Below, piece by piece: positions 1-8,138 of a stretch of 64,000 nucleotides of DNA. Below the pieces are notes generated by a model, which saw only the letters and a list, made by a program, of their open reading frames with translations, had not been told where the DNA came from and ran no database searches. Within the stretch, counting starts at the first letter, position 1. Each line of letters starts with the position of its first letter. A program made the translations under genes and the position numbers. Origin of the DNA: Thermocrinis sp. (GTDB taxonomy: Bacteria; Aquificota; Aquificia; Aquificales; Aquificaceae); NCBI RefSeq assembly GCF_036781485.1, contig NZ_DAIQAX010000003.1:25806-89805 (forward strand), given 5' to 3'.

Positions 1-55
1 GCCACGCAAAGGCCAAGGGAAAAGTGCGCTCTGAACTTTTAGGCATTGAGATAGA
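1..55 (+). repeat. 55-bp direct repeat, copy 1 (copy 2 at 531-585)
   Basis: Bases 1-55 and 531-585 are identical and diverge after ATAGA. Both encode the same C-terminal stretch of adjacent Uma2 paralogues. Identity at the DNA level including third positions points to recent tandem duplication or gene conversion. Confidence 0.9.
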
Positions 56-77
56 CCTTGAGGAGGTATTCTCCTGA
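1..77 (+). CDS. C-terminal end of an Uma2-family endonuclease (partial)
   Basis: Reading from base 3 the frame gives a short tail starting HAKAKGKVRSELLGIEIDLE and ending EVFS before TGA at 75-77. It is nearly the same as the C-terminus of the Uma2 gene that follows, and bases 1-55 are identical to 531-585. This is therefore the end of a second Uma2 (DUF820) gene in tandem, with most of it outside the window. Its stop overlaps the next start (TGATG), so the pair is probably translated together. Confidence 0.85.
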   Translation, partial: HAKAKGKVRSELLGIEIDLEEVFS

Positions 78-616
78 TGAGCCTTTTGACAAAAAAGACC
101 ATCAAAGACTACATGGAGCTTCCCGAGGGAGCACCTTACCAGCTCATCGAAGGAGAACTCATCATGAGCCCAGCGCCCGGATACAGTCATCAAAATACCT
201 TAGGAAACCTTTTTGTCATCCTCAGGACAAGACTAAAAGATACCCAAGTTATTCTGTCCCCCATAGATGTATATCTTGACGAGGAGAATGCTTTTCAGCC
301 AGATTTAGTGGTTGTTTTAAAAGACAGCAAAGCAAGGATAGAAGAAAGGGGCATATTTGGAGCACCCGATGTGGTGGTGGAGATCCTTTCTCCTTCCACT
401 GCCTATTATGACCTTACAGAGAAAAAAGATGTTTATGAAAGGGTTGGTGTAAAGGAATATTGGATAGTGGATCCAAAGAGAAAAAGCTTTGAAATATACG
501 CAAACTCAGAGGATGGCTTTAAGCTTATCTGCCACGCAAAGGCCAAGGGAAAAGTGCGCTCTGAACTTTTAGGCATTGAGATAGATCTGAAAGAAATATT
601 TGGAGTGAAGGTTTAA
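77..616 (+). CDS. Uma2-family putative restriction endonuclease (DUF820)
   Basis: This 179-aa protein has the usual size and motifs of the Uma2/DUF820 branch of PD-(D/E)XK nucleases. An acidic strand reads FQPDLVVVL, followed by GAPDVVVEILSPST and later VKEYWIVDP, which together carry the expected Asp and Glu/Lys residues. The family is widespread in bacteria, often multicopy, and its cellular role is largely unknown. The ATG overlaps the stop of the upstream paralogue. The family call is firm; nuclease activity is inferred from the fold. Confidence 0.85.
   Translation: MSLLTKKTIKDYMELPEGAPYQLIEGELIMSPAPGYSHQNTLGNLFVILRTRLKDTQVILSPIDVYLDEENAFQPDLVVVLKDSKARIEERGIFGAPDVVVEILSPSTAYYDLTEKKDVYERVGVKEYWIVDPKRKSFEIYANSEDGFKLICHAKAKGKVRSELLGIEIDLKEIFGVKV
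531..585 (+). repeat. 55-bp direct repeat, copy 2
   Basis: Identical to bases 1-55. It lies in the C-terminal codons of the complete Uma2 gene. Recombination between the two copies would delete one gene unit. Confidence 0.9.
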
Positions 617-619
617 AAA

Positions 620-994
620 ATGTCAAAGGAAGTGTTAAAGCAAATTCTTATAGATTTAGATACGTTTATTGCTCAGCATGCTATATATGTGTCCAAATTA
701 GAAAGGGCTATTAAAAATAGGGACAATTTTACCCATAAAACCTGTCACGAGTGTGATTTTGGCGTAATATGGGATAGTAAAGTGGCTCCCATAAAAGATA
801 GCTTTCCTGACAATATAAAGTCAATCGTAGATGAAATAGAAAGAATTCATTGCGAGTTTCACGAGATAAGCATGCAGATAGATCCAAAGAATTTTCAAAC
901 TTCAGATGAGGAAAAGATCAAAAAAATGAAAAAGTTAAGCAATTTACTATTTCAACAACTTTTAGCTTTAAAGAGGTTAACGAAGGAGGAGTAG
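620..994 (+). CDS. Small helical protein, CZB (zinc-binding) domain-like
   Basis: The 124-aa product is predicted all-helical. It has a His near residue 19 (QHAIY), a Cys pair in THKTCHECDFG near 40-47 and a late HCEFHEIS near residues 78-82. This order (His; CxxxG; HxxxH) resembles the 3-His/1-Cys zinc site of CZB domains, which sense redox or chlorine species on chemoreceptors and cyclases. No output domain is fused. It lies 3 bases after Uma2 and directly before the FeS subunit, so it may be a stand-alone redox sensor or accessory factor. The domain call is moderate and the function is not known. Confidence 0.5.
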   Translation: MSKEVLKQILIDLDTFIAQHAIYVSKLERAIKNRDNFTHKTCHECDFGVIWDSKVAPIKDSFPDNIKSIVDEIERIHCEFHEISMQIDPKNFQTSDEEKIKKMKKLSNLLFQQLLALKRLTKEE

Positions 995-996
995 CT

Positions 997-1695
997 ATGC
1001 CACAGTATGCTTTGGTGATAGACCTAAACACCTGTGTAGGCTGTCATGCTTGTGCTACAAACTGCAAAGAGTGGAATACGCAGGCGTCTTTTGGACCCCT
1101 TTCGGACTTTGACCCATACGGCAAAAATCCCGAAGGGGTGTGGTATAACAGGATAATGAGCTATGAAGTGGGAGAGTTTCCAAACACTCAGGTTTTCCAC
1201 CTTCCCAAGTCCTGTCTTCACTGTCAAAACGCTCCCTGTGTGCCCGTATGTCCCACCGGTGCAAGTTATAAGAGAGAACAGGATGGTATAGTGCTCGTTA
1301 ATTACGATGATTGCATAGGTTGTAAGCTCTGCTCTTGGTCCTGTCCTTACGGCTGTAGAGAGTTTGACGAAGCAGATAAGGTAATGAAAAAATGCACCCT
1401 TTGTATAGACAGAATATACGATGAATCATTACCACCAGAGCACAGAAAACCCGCATGTGTTTTGACTTGTCCCGCAAAGGCAAGGTTCTTTGGAGATATA
1501 GAAGACCCCAACAGTGAAGCTTACAAAATGATCAAAGAACGCAACGGTTTTGTGCTATTCCCAGACATGGGAACCAATCCAGCTAATCATTATCTGCCAA
1601 GAACAGAGACTAAAATTCACGTAGATGAACACCTGTTAAAGCCCGAAAATCCTATGTTCCTTGAAGTGCTAAGAAGACACTACAAAGGAGGTTAA
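997..1695 (+). CDS. 4Fe-4S ferredoxin subunit of a molybdopterin oxidoreductase (DmsB/PsrB/SoeB type)
   Basis: The 232-aa protein carries four Cys clusters typical of four [4Fe-4S] centres: CVGCHACATNC near the N-terminus, CLHCQNAPCVPVCP near residue 75, CIGCKLCSWSCPYGC near 105, and CTLCIDR with a later ACVLTCPAKA. It transfers electrons between a molybdenum catalytic subunit and a membrane quinone-reacting subunit. The anchor follows at once, but no catalytic subunit is in the window. The start is supported by AAGGAGGAG upstream. The substrate (sulfite, sulfur, thiosulfate or other) cannot be fixed from this subunit. Confidence 0.88.
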   Translation: MPQYALVIDLNTCVGCHACATNCKEWNTQASFGPLSDFDPYGKNPEGVWYNRIMSYEVGEFPNTQVFHLPKSCLHCQNAPCVPVCPTGASYKREQDGIVLVNYDDCIGCKLCSWSCPYGCREFDEADKVMKKCTLCIDRIYDESLPPEHRKPACVLTCPAKARFFGDIEDPNSEAYKMIKERNGFVLFPDMGTNPANHYLPRTETKIHVDEHLLKPENPMFLEVLRRHYKGG

Positions 1696-1698
1696 AAG

Positions 1699-2712
1699 AT
1701 GCATCCAGCCCTATCTCTGATCTTTTTCTTCCTTACCGCAGGAACGTCCATAGGTCTTTTTACCTTTACCTACTTTATGGAGTTTCTCACGCTTTTTGGA
1801 AAGCAGACTGGCCTTCCAAAGCACATGGTCCTTATCTCAAACGTAATATCTCTGATCCTTATTGGACTTGGAGCCATAGGAGCAAGCTTTCACCTTGGAC
1901 ACAAACTAAGGGCATGGAAAGCAATAAAGAGGTTCAGAACCTCTTGGCTCTCCCGGGAAGCGGTCTTTAGTGGAACTTACGGATTTACACTCCTTATATT
2001 TGCTGTGCTTAGATTCTTTGATCAGACAGGTTTTTGGTATCACCTGTTTGGTGTGATAACCTTCATTCTTGGCTGGCTTAGTGCTTACTCTACCGCAATG
2101 ATATACGCATCCAATAAGTTTGTTCCAGAGTGGAATACCTCCCTTTCCGTGCTCTACTATCTGAACATGTATTTAATGCTTGGCTCTTCTGCCTTTTTGT
2201 CTTTAACCTATTTCTACAGAAAAGAATTCGTTGGGACTTTCCTGTTTCTGACTGTGCTTTTCCTTGCCTTAGGTCTTGCCTTTAGATTGGCGTTCAACAT
2301 AAGACAGTTTTACTTAGACAGACCTACCATAAACGAAGCACTGAACCTTCCCCACAACAGACCTATAAGAGTTTTGGACATAGGTACCACCACCGAAAAC
2401 TACTGCACAAAGGAATTTTACTACAAAAAAGGAAAGGAACTTCTTCCCAGCGTCTTACCTGTAGCTTACATACTTACTTTCGTTGTCCCTCTGTTCCTTT
2501 TGCTTTACGCGTGGATATCCGGGAATCTAAACTATAACTTTATAAAATTTACTTTTCTATCCTTAATCGTGGGAAGTTTTCTGGAAAGATGGGCTTTCTT
2601 TGTAGAAGGAAACCACGTGCAAAACCTCTATTACGGTCTTTATCCTCAAGAAGGCTATTCCTTAAGAAAGGGCTTTATGGAAAGGAAGAGGACAAAAATC
2701 TCCTACAGATAA
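1699..2712 (+). CDS. DmsC/SoeC-family membrane anchor subunit
   Basis: The 337-aa polytopic protein has about eight hydrophobic segments. It contains the DmsC-family signature around residues 55-80, including LGHKLRAW and RTSWLSREAV. DmsC-type anchors bind quinone and exchange electrons with the partner FeS subunit, encoded 3 bases upstream. A strong AAAGGAGG precedes the ATG. With SoeB-like and SoeC-like parts next to each other, a sulfite dehydrogenase (SoeABC) is one reasonable option; other DMSO-reductase-family enzymes remain possible. The gene ends at a convergent terminator shared with ccsB. Confidence 0.82.
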   Translation: MHPALSLIFFFLTAGTSIGLFTFTYFMEFLTLFGKQTGLPKHMVLISNVISLILIGLGAIGASFHLGHKLRAWKAIKRFRTSWLSREAVFSGTYGFTLLIFAVLRFFDQTGFWYHLFGVITFILGWLSAYSTAMIYASNKFVPEWNTSLSVLYYLNMYLMLGSSAFLSLTYFYRKEFVGTFLFLTVLFLALGLAFRLAFNIRQFYLDRPTINEALNLPHNRPIRVLDIGTTTENYCTKEFYYKKGKELLPSVLPVAYILTFVVPLFLLLYAWISGNLNYNFIKFTFLSLIVGSFLERWAFFVEGNHVQNLYYGLYPQEGYSLRKGFMERKRTKISYR

Positions 2713-2716
2713 AACC

Positions 2717-2731
2717 GGGGGCAATGCCCCC
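2717..2731. terminator. Convergent hairpin between the SoeC-like gene and ccsB
   Basis: GGGGGC at 2717-2722 pairs with GCCCCC at 2726-2731 around a 3-base loop. TTCTT follows on plus and GGTTTT on minus. It sits in the 22-bp gap between two convergent stops and could end both transcripts. Confidence 0.6.
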
Positions 2732-2734
2732 TTC

Positions 2735-3763
2735 TTAGCCTATAAACTTACAGTTCTCTTCGTTTATGGTGGTATAGAGTGGTTTTACTCTGCCGCCTGG
2801 AGTGGTGTCCTCAAAGTCCCTTGGAACACCAAGCTCCTCTATGCAATGCACCAGATCGTGGTAAAACTCTGCCACCTTTACAAGTCCCGTTTCCTTTCCG
2901 ACTTCGTTAAACATCCTTATTTTGTCAGTAGCTTTACCCTTCCCTCTTTCCACTATGGCACCCGCGTGTCCAAAGGACACACCTTCCAAACCTTCTTGAA
3001 ATCTACCTGCTACAAAAGCTGCTACAGGTTTGTTCCATTTCCCCTCTTTGTATAGCCTTAGTATAGTTTCTGCGGCTTTTTCTTCGTAAGAGCCGCCCAC
3101 TTCCCCTTGGATGATCACTCCTTTCACGTTTGGATCGTCCGCTATTTTTTCCAAAACGTCCGCAAAGGTGGTGCAGGAGATAACGTCCCCACCAAGAGCC
3201 AAAGCCATATAAACGCCCCAGCCTCTCCTCTTAAACATTTCTGCAGTTGTAGTGGTAAGACCGCCAGACTTTGACAGTATAACCAATCCACCAGGTGCGT
3301 AAGCTATGGATGGGTTCTTTCCACCTATGGCACCTATCCTTGCGGGAATACTTGGAACGATGCAACCCAAGGATGTGGGACCAACTATGATTACCCCTCT
3401 TTCTTTGGAGTAATGATAAAAATAAACTGTATCCCTTATGGGAACGTGTTCTGTGACTATGTATATAACCTTTATACCCGCATCTACGAGCTCTATTACC
3501 GCATCTTTAACGGAGGTAGGGGGGACATAAACAAGTCCAGTGTTTATTTCTGGGTGAGTTTTTAGAGCCTCGCTGACTGTGTTATAAACTGGCTTGCCTG
3601 CTACCTGAGAGCCTCCCTTTCCTGGAGTTACACCTGCAACAACAAAGCCCGGATAGAGAGCTTCCGATTCGCTAACTACCTGAGAGGCTTCCCTACCGGT
3701 TATGCCCATCACAAGTATTCTGCTTTTGTCGTTCAGATAAACTGTGCCTTTGGTCCAACTCAT
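2735..3763 (-). CDS. ccsB: Citryl-CoA synthetase, small subunit
   Basis: The 342-aa protein is homologous to the alpha subunit of succinyl-CoA synthetase but about 50 residues longer, as reported for Hydrogenobacter CcsB. A CoA-binding Rossmann start (ILVMGITGREAS), TPGKGG near 46-51 and the phospho-histidine loop FGHAGA with His266 are present. With CcsA it makes citryl-CoA from citrate, ATP and CoA, the first step of two-step citrate cleavage in the reductive TCA cycle. It follows ccsA by 11 bases with AAGGAGG before its ATG. Succinyl-CoA synthetase is the alternative, but both subunit lengths favour citryl-CoA synthetase. Confidence 0.82.
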   Translation of the reverse strand: MSWTKGTVYLNDKSRILVMGITGREASQVVSESEALYPGFVVAGVTPGKGGSQVAGKPVYNTVSEALKTHPEINTGLVYVPPTSVKDAVIELVDAGIKVIYIVTEHVPIRDTVYFYHYSKERGVIIVGPTSLGCIVPSIPARIGAIGGKNPSIAYAPGGLVILSKSGGLTTTTAEMFKRRGWGVYMALALGGDVISCTTFADVLEKIADDPNVKGVIIQGEVGGSYEEKAAETILRLYKEGKWNKPVAAFVAGRFQEGLEGVSFGHAGAIVERGKGKATDKIRMFNEVGKETGLVKVAEFYHDLVHCIEELGVPRDFEDTTPGGRVKPLYTTINEENCKFIG

Positions 3764-3774
3764 CTTTTACCTCC

Positions 3775-5064
3775 TTATATACCTAAGTCGCTTGCTTGTT
3801 CTTCTGTCAAAACTTCCCCTTCCTTTGATTGAGCTTGACACTTCTGCAAAAGCTCCTTTAGTCTTATGGGTGCCTCTGTTAAGGGTAAGGTGGAATCGTA
3901 GATCTCTCCTTTCACACCGCACTCTTTAAAAGCTTCGTATAACATTCTTAGTCCTTTCTCTGCCTCTGGACCATTCCTTCTGACAACCCAGATCCAGTTT
4001 GGATTGAGCTTTCCTTCTTTGTAAAGGTCCCTTATAGCATTTGCTACACCTTCACCCAAAGTAACGTCTATCCTCGTGTTGTTGGCCGTTCCACCGCATA
4101 CCAGTACTCCCCTGATGCCAGGTTTGGAAAGGATTATCTTGGTGATTTTGTACATTTTTTCTGCGGGAGGGTTCCCTCCAATGTCTGTGAAGTTAGCGGG
4201 TCTTAGACCCACCGCATAGGTCGTTTCTATGGTAACGGTAGAACCTCCCCCGCCAAAGGTCATCATAGCAATATCTCCGTCCATCTCTACGTAGGAGCCT
4301 GCCTTTCCTCTGTGGTCATCCCTGTCTATGAGGGAAGCTTCTATTTCTCTTTGAGTGGGTGGTCTTTTCAGCGCAGTTCTCAAGCCGTATATTTTTGCAG
4401 GTGGCACAGAGGCATCGTCGTCTATTATAACCACCGCATCCAAAGCCAAAACTTTTTGCTTTCCTCCCACGTCGCATATGGCCAGTGGGTTTATTTCCAA
4501 TAGCCTGGCTTCTACTTCCCAGAAAGCTTTCCACATGTTTGCTATTACTTCAGAAAGCTCCCTAAGGACACCCATAAACTCCTCTGGAAAGCCGAGCTCT
4601 AAAAGGTAGTTCCTTACCATGTGTGGATAGAGACCTTTTATAGGGTCTATAATCCAACTTTTAACCTTTTCCTGGGGAACTTCCTCTATGTCCATTCCCC
4701 CTTCCAAACTGAGCGTTAGAACAGGCGCCCTAACTTCAGTAGAGTAGGTTATTGATGCGTAAAGCTCTTTAAGTATGTTTGCCTTCTCGCTAACTATTAC
4801 ACCTACGGGCATTTCTCCATAGACAGGATACTTCAGAAGGGCTTCTACCGTCTCTATCCCATCCTGTGGTATTTTGCAAAGCTTTACCGCACCCGCTTTC
4901 CCCCTCTTCCCTACCAAAACTTGGGACTTTACCACACACTCCCCAAGTTGGTTTATGAACTCTACCACTTGGTCGTTTAGGTGGTCTGTGAATATGTAGC
5001 GGGGCGTGGGAATGCCATACTTTTTAAATATCTTTTCGTAAGCTTCATACTCGTAAAGGTTCAT
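3775..5064 (-). CDS. ccsA: Citryl-CoA synthetase, large subunit
   Basis: The 429-aa protein is a SucC-like ATP-grasp subunit with N-terminal MNLYEYEAYEKIFKKYGIP, Mg-nucleotide residues around LLEINPLAI, and a C-terminal ligase domain with FGGGGS and GGTANNTRIDV. The usual SucC has about 390 residues; the extra length matches the CcsA type. It forms the ATP-using half of citryl-CoA synthetase and is followed directly by ccsB. GGAGGTGA precedes the ATG. A 75-aa orphan lies just upstream on the same strand. Confidence 0.82.
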   Translation of the reverse strand: MNLYEYEAYEKIFKKYGIPTPRYIFTDHLNDQVVEFINQLGECVVKSQVLVGKRGKAGAVKLCKIPQDGIETVEALLKYPVYGEMPVGVIVSEKANILKELYASITYSTEVRAPVLTLSLEGGMDIEEVPQEKVKSWIIDPIKGLYPHMVRNYLLELGFPEEFMGVLRELSEVIANMWKAFWEVEARLLEINPLAICDVGGKQKVLALDAVVIIDDDASVPPAKIYGLRTALKRPPTQREIEASLIDRDDHRGKAGSYVEMDGDIAMMTFGGGGSTVTIETTYAVGLRPANFTDIGGNPPAEKMYKITKIILSKPGIRGVLVCGGTANNTRIDVTLGEGVANAIRDLYKEGKLNPNWIWVVRRNGPEAEKGLRMLYEAFKECGVKGEIYDSTLPLTEAPIRLKELLQKCQAQSKEGEVLTEEQASDLGI

Positions 5065-5104
5065 GCCTCACCTCCGAGAAAAAGGTATGATAAAAATTAT
5101 ACAG

Positions 5105-5332
5105 TTATTTGCTTGCTCTTTCTATGTTAGCTTTAATGAACTTTGCAGATTTTATAAGGGCATCCTTTGCAGCTAAATCGTCCGCAAATCTTCTTCTATC
5201 ACTATCTCTGAAGTCAAACCCCCTGCCCACACCCGCAGCAACCTTATCTCTACTTAAAAGATAATCAAGAGCTTTTTTAGGCAAGTCTCTGTCCTTAGGA
5301 TACTGTCTCATGGTTTGGTACGTTACCTCCAT
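5105..5332 (-). CDS. Small basic orphan protein upstream of ccsA
   Basis: This 75-aa, charged, probably helical protein is not recognised. It is rich in Arg, Lys and Asp (for example [20 protein letters not shown]) and has no signal peptide or Cys. It ends 40 bases before ccsA on the same strand. A second in-frame ATG at codon 8 has GGAGGT 13 bases upstream, so the real product may start there (68 aa). A small nucleic-acid-binding or accessory protein is possible, but this is only a guess from composition. Confidence 0.55.
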   Translation of the reverse strand: MEVTYQTMRQYPKDRDLPKKALDYLLSRDKVAAGVGRGFDFRDSDRRRFADDLAAKDALIKSAKFIKANIERASK

Positions 5333-5355
5333 GTGAATTTAAAATATACCTCAGA

Positions 5356-5883
5356 ATGAAAATTAAAAAACTTTCAGGTATTTTAGAAAGCTTAAAACTG
5401 CTACTTCTTGACGTGGACGGAGTGCTAACGGATGGAAAGCTTTATTACACAGAAAACGGAGAGGAAATCAAAGTGTTTGACGTGAGGGATGGACTTGGGA
5501 TAAAGCTCCTTCAAAAGGCAGGTATTGAAGTGGGTGTTATATCCGGAAGGTCCTCAAAAGCTCTTATAAGGAGGTTAGAAGAATTGGATATAAGCGAGGT
5601 ACATATCGGAAGAAACGATAAACTTAAAGTTTTGGAGCAAATATTGCAAAAAAAGGGTTTAGAGCCAAGAGAGATAGGATTTGTGGGTGACGATTATATG
5701 GACATTCCCGTTTTGAAGGTGGTTGGTTTTCCAGCTACTGTAAAAGACGCACCAAGGTTGGTAAAAAGGTATGCTATTTATGTATCAAAAAAGAGGGGTG
5801 GAGAGGGGGCAGTTAGAGAGATAGCGGAGCTAATTCTGAGGACAAAGGGAAAACTGAAAAAGGTACTGGAGGATTTCACTTGA
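5356..5883 (+). CDS. kdsC: 3-deoxy-D-manno-octulosonate 8-phosphate phosphatase
   Basis: The 175-aa HAD-family phosphatase has motif [13 protein letters not shown], the small-domain region [10 protein letters not shown], and motif III with [12 protein letters not shown]. The short, capless layout is that of KdsC, which removes phosphate from KDO-8-P in the lipid A/core pathway. It begins a run with lptC and lptA and overlaps lptC by four bases. The start lies 23 bases from the divergent 75-aa gene; its ribosome site is weak. Confidence 0.9.
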   Translation: MKIKKLSGILESLKLLLLDVDGVLTDGKLYYTENGEEIKVFDVRDGLGIKLLQKAGIEVGVISGRSSKALIRRLEELDISEVHIGRNDKLKVLEQILQKKGLEPREIGFVGDDYMDIPVLKVVGFPATVKDAPRLVKRYAIYVSKKRGGEGAVREIAELILRTKGKLKKVLEDFT

Positions 5884-6371
5884 TAAAGATTATGCTACTG
5901 TCCCTTGCACTGATTTATGGATCGTATATGGCAAGTCTTTGGATAAAGAATCATCAGTTTATACCTTCCAAAAACGGAGAAGTAAGTATTTTGGAAGGGA
6001 TAAACGTCAAGGTCTTTGGTAAAAATGGTGTGGAGTGGCATGTAGAAGGTAGCAGGGCAAAGATTGAAGACACCACACTACTCATAGAGCAAGTTAAATT
6101 CGAGTCTGATAAGGCCACGTTAACTGCGGACAAGGCGGTAATAGACAGACTCTCGGGTGAAGGACTTCTTGAAGGTAATATACTTCTGTATACAGAAGAA
6201 GGAACAATGAGCACCCAAAAGGCACAGGTAAAGCTAAGAGAAGGAATAGCATACGGAGACTCAGAGATTGTTTTAAAGGATAAAGCCCACACGATAAAAG
6301 GCAAGGGATGGCACCTTCAAGTTAAACCTTTAAAGGTTATAATTAAGAATGCTAAAGTAATAGTGCAATGA
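5880..6371 (+). CDS. lptC: LPS export protein LptC
   Basis: The 163-aa protein has a single N-terminal membrane helix ([19 protein letters not shown]) followed by a beta-jellyroll-like periplasmic domain with repeated strands ([29 protein letters not shown]). LptC links the inner-membrane LPS extractor to LptA. The likely start is TTG at 5880, overlapping the kdsC stop (TTGA). Identification rests on architecture and on lying between kdsC and lptA. Confidence 0.82.
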   Translation: MIKIMLLSLALIYGSYMASLWIKNHQFIPSKNGEVSILEGINVKVFGKNGVEWHVEGSRAKIEDTTLLIEQVKFESDKATLTADKAVIDRLSGEGLLEGNILLYTEEGTMSTQKAQVKLREGIAYGDSEIVLKDKAHTIKGKGWHLQVKPLKVIIKNAKVIVQ

Positions 6372-6796
6372 GGACCCTTATCATCTTAATGATAACATTT
6401 ATTTTGGCTTACTCTCAACCCATCCTTGGCGAGGCAGACACTATAACCTACGAAAAAAACGTGATAATATACTCTGGCAACGTTAAGATAACCAAGGCTA
6501 ACGAAATACTTACCGCAGATAAGGTAACCATACATCTGGATGAGAACAAAAAAGCCAGTTCGGCAGAAGCTGAGGGGAAAGTCTTTTATCAAGACGGTAA
6601 AAGAATAGCAAGGGCAGATAAGGCTTATTACGACTTTAAAAAAGAAATAATTAGGTTGGTGGGTAATGCAAAGGTTGAGGAGGGACCTAATTTTGTAGAA
6701 GCTGATGAGATCATCTACTACAGAACGGAGGGCAAAGCAGTAGCTATAGGTAAAGGCAAAAAAGTAAGAACATTCTACATAGAGGAGAAGAAATGA
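6368..6796 (+). CDS. lptA: LPS transport periplasmic protein LptA (OstA-like)
   Basis: The 142-aa protein starts with a cleavable signal peptide (LIILMITFILAYSQPILG). It then shows OstA-type strands such as ITYEKNVIIYSGNVKITKAN and ARADKAYYDFKKEIIRLVG. LptA bridges the periplasm and carries LPS to LptD. The ATG overlaps the lptC stop (ATGA), which supports translational coupling. It is slightly shorter than the enterobacterial protein. Confidence 0.87.
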   Translation: MRTLIILMITFILAYSQPILGEADTITYEKNVIIYSGNVKITKANEILTADKVTIHLDENKKASSAEAEGKVFYQDGKRIARADKAYYDFKKEIIRLVGNAKVEEGPNFVEADEIIYYRTEGKAVAIGKGKKVRTFYIEEKK

Positions 6797-7080
6797 ACAA
6801 AAGCCAGTTGATCAAAAAAATATCTAAAGAGCTAAACTTGGATACAACCAAAACAAAAGAGCTAATAGAATGCATTCTTGACAGTATTGTAGAGATGCTT
6901 ATTGAAAATAAAAGAGTAGAGATGAGAAATTTTGGTGTTCTGAAGCTAAAAAAGCTAAAAGGCGCCTTTATTAAAAATCCTAAGAATGGTGTTGAGATGT
7001 TTGTTGGTGAAAGATATACGGTTAGATTTAAACCTTCTAAAAAGTTGATAGAGATGATCAATGAAGAAGATAAAGTGTGA
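6793..7080 (+). CDS. HU/IHF-family DNA-binding protein
   Basis: The 95-aa protein matches the bacterial HU/IHF fold from its N-terminal MNKSQLIKKISKELNLD through MRNFGVLKLKKLKGAFIKNP and TVRFKPSKKL. These proteins bend DNA as dimers. The arm normally ending in a Pro-tipped RNPxT motif is present in altered form (IKNPKNG). It overlaps lptA by four bases and the following flavoprotein gene by 20, an unusual place for a chromatin protein. HU and IHF subunits cannot be told apart here. Confidence 0.85.
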   Translation: MNKSQLIKKISKELNLDTTKTKELIECILDSIVEMLIENKRVEMRNFGVLKLKKLKGAFIKNPKNGVEMFVGERYTVRFKPSKKLIEMINEEDKV

Positions 7081-8104
7081 TGTACTGATAGTAGGTGGAG
7101 GACCTGCAGGTTCTACAGTTGCATACAAGTTAGCAAGAGGTGGTGCAAAGGTTCTAGTAGTGGATTTCAAAAGGGTTATAGGCTCTCCCGTGCAGTGTGC
7201 TGAATTTGTCCCTATACAACTTTATCACCAATTTAGTGAATTCTTTGATGAAGGGGTTATAGCTCAGAAAGTTAGTAAAATGGTCCACTTCACACCTTGG
7301 GGAGAAGTTGTATCTATGGACTCTCCAGGCTTTGTTCTAAATAGGGAGCGGTTTGATTACAAAATACACTCTTTAGCATCGGAGAATGGTGCTACCTATT
7401 TACTCAGAACTAAGTTCGTTTGTTTTGATGACAAAACGGCAGTTTTAGAAAACATTGACAGTAGAGAGAGAGTGTTGGTAGAGTTTAACCTTTTGGTGGG
7501 TGCGGATGGACCTCGTTCAAGAGTTGCAAAACTCTTAGGAAAACATACAAAACACTTTTTAACCACCGCACAGATAACTGCACCTCTGAAACATCCCACG
7601 GAGGATTTACTTATATTTTTCAGAAACTATATACCCGCTGGCTACGGGTGGCTGTTTCCAAAAAGCGATGTTGCTAACGTAGGAGTAGGTTTGGACCCTT
7701 CTTTTGGTATGAATGTGATGGAAGCTTTGAGAATATTTATTGGCGAACTTGTTCAAAATGGTTTTATTGAAGATAGAGCTTTAAAAAGAACTGGAGGATG
7801 GATACCTGCAGAGGGTCTTTTAGATGTGCTCAAGGGAAGGGTTATGCTGGTTGGTGACGCGGGCGGTTTTTGTCATCCTATAACAGGTGGGGGCATAGCC
7901 AACGCTGTTCTGTCTGGGAACATGTGTGCAGAGGCTATTTTGGACAATAGATTGGAAGATTTTGCAGAGTCTGCAGAGGACGTATTTGGAGAAACTTTAA
8001 GAAGGGCGAGCTTAAAAAGAAAAATTTACATGAAAGAGTGGAACAACCTGGAAGAAAGGATCCGAAAAACGTGGATAGCCTTTAAAGAATATTGGGAAGA
8101 TTAA
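7061..8104 (+). CDS. FAD-dependent geranylgeranyl-reductase-family oxidoreductase
   Basis: The 347-aa flavoprotein has the dinucleotide motif VLIVGGGPAGSTVAYKLARG at residues 7-26, SPVQCAEFVP near 47, and the second FAD motif MLVGDAGGFCHPITGGGIAN near 264. This is the geranylgeranyl reductase / digeranylgeranylglycerophospholipid reductase family, which reduces isoprenoid double bonds. In an Aquificaceae-like organism a role in menathioquinone side-chain or lipid modification is plausible but inferred. The start lies inside the HU gene. Confidence 0.8.
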   Translation: MKKIKCDVLIVGGGPAGSTVAYKLARGGAKVLVVDFKRVIGSPVQCAEFVPIQLYHQFSEFFDEGVIAQKVSKMVHFTPWGEVVSMDSPGFVLNRERFDYKIHSLASENGATYLLRTKFVCFDDKTAVLENIDSRERVLVEFNLLVGADGPRSRVAKLLGKHTKHFLTTAQITAPLKHPTEDLLIFFRNYIPAGYGWLFPKSDVANVGVGLDPSFGMNVMEALRIFIGELVQNGFIEDRALKRTGGWIPAEGLLDVLKGRVMLVGDAGGFCHPITGGGIANAVLSGNMCAEAILDNRLEDFAESAEDVFGETLRRASLKRKIYMKEWNNLEERIRKTWIAFKEYWED

Positions 8105-8112
8105 CTTATTGA

Positions 8113-8127
8113 AAATGAAACTCATTT
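8113..8127. promoter_or_regulatory. Candidate Fur/PerR operator
   Basis: A perfect inverted repeat AAATGA-AAC-TCATTT lies 12 bases before the first start codon of the Fur-family gene, next to an AT-rich TATATAT stretch. Its arms resemble half-sites of Fur/PerR boxes. Position suggests autoregulation. Confidence 0.45.
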
Positions 8128-8138
8128 GATATATATTT

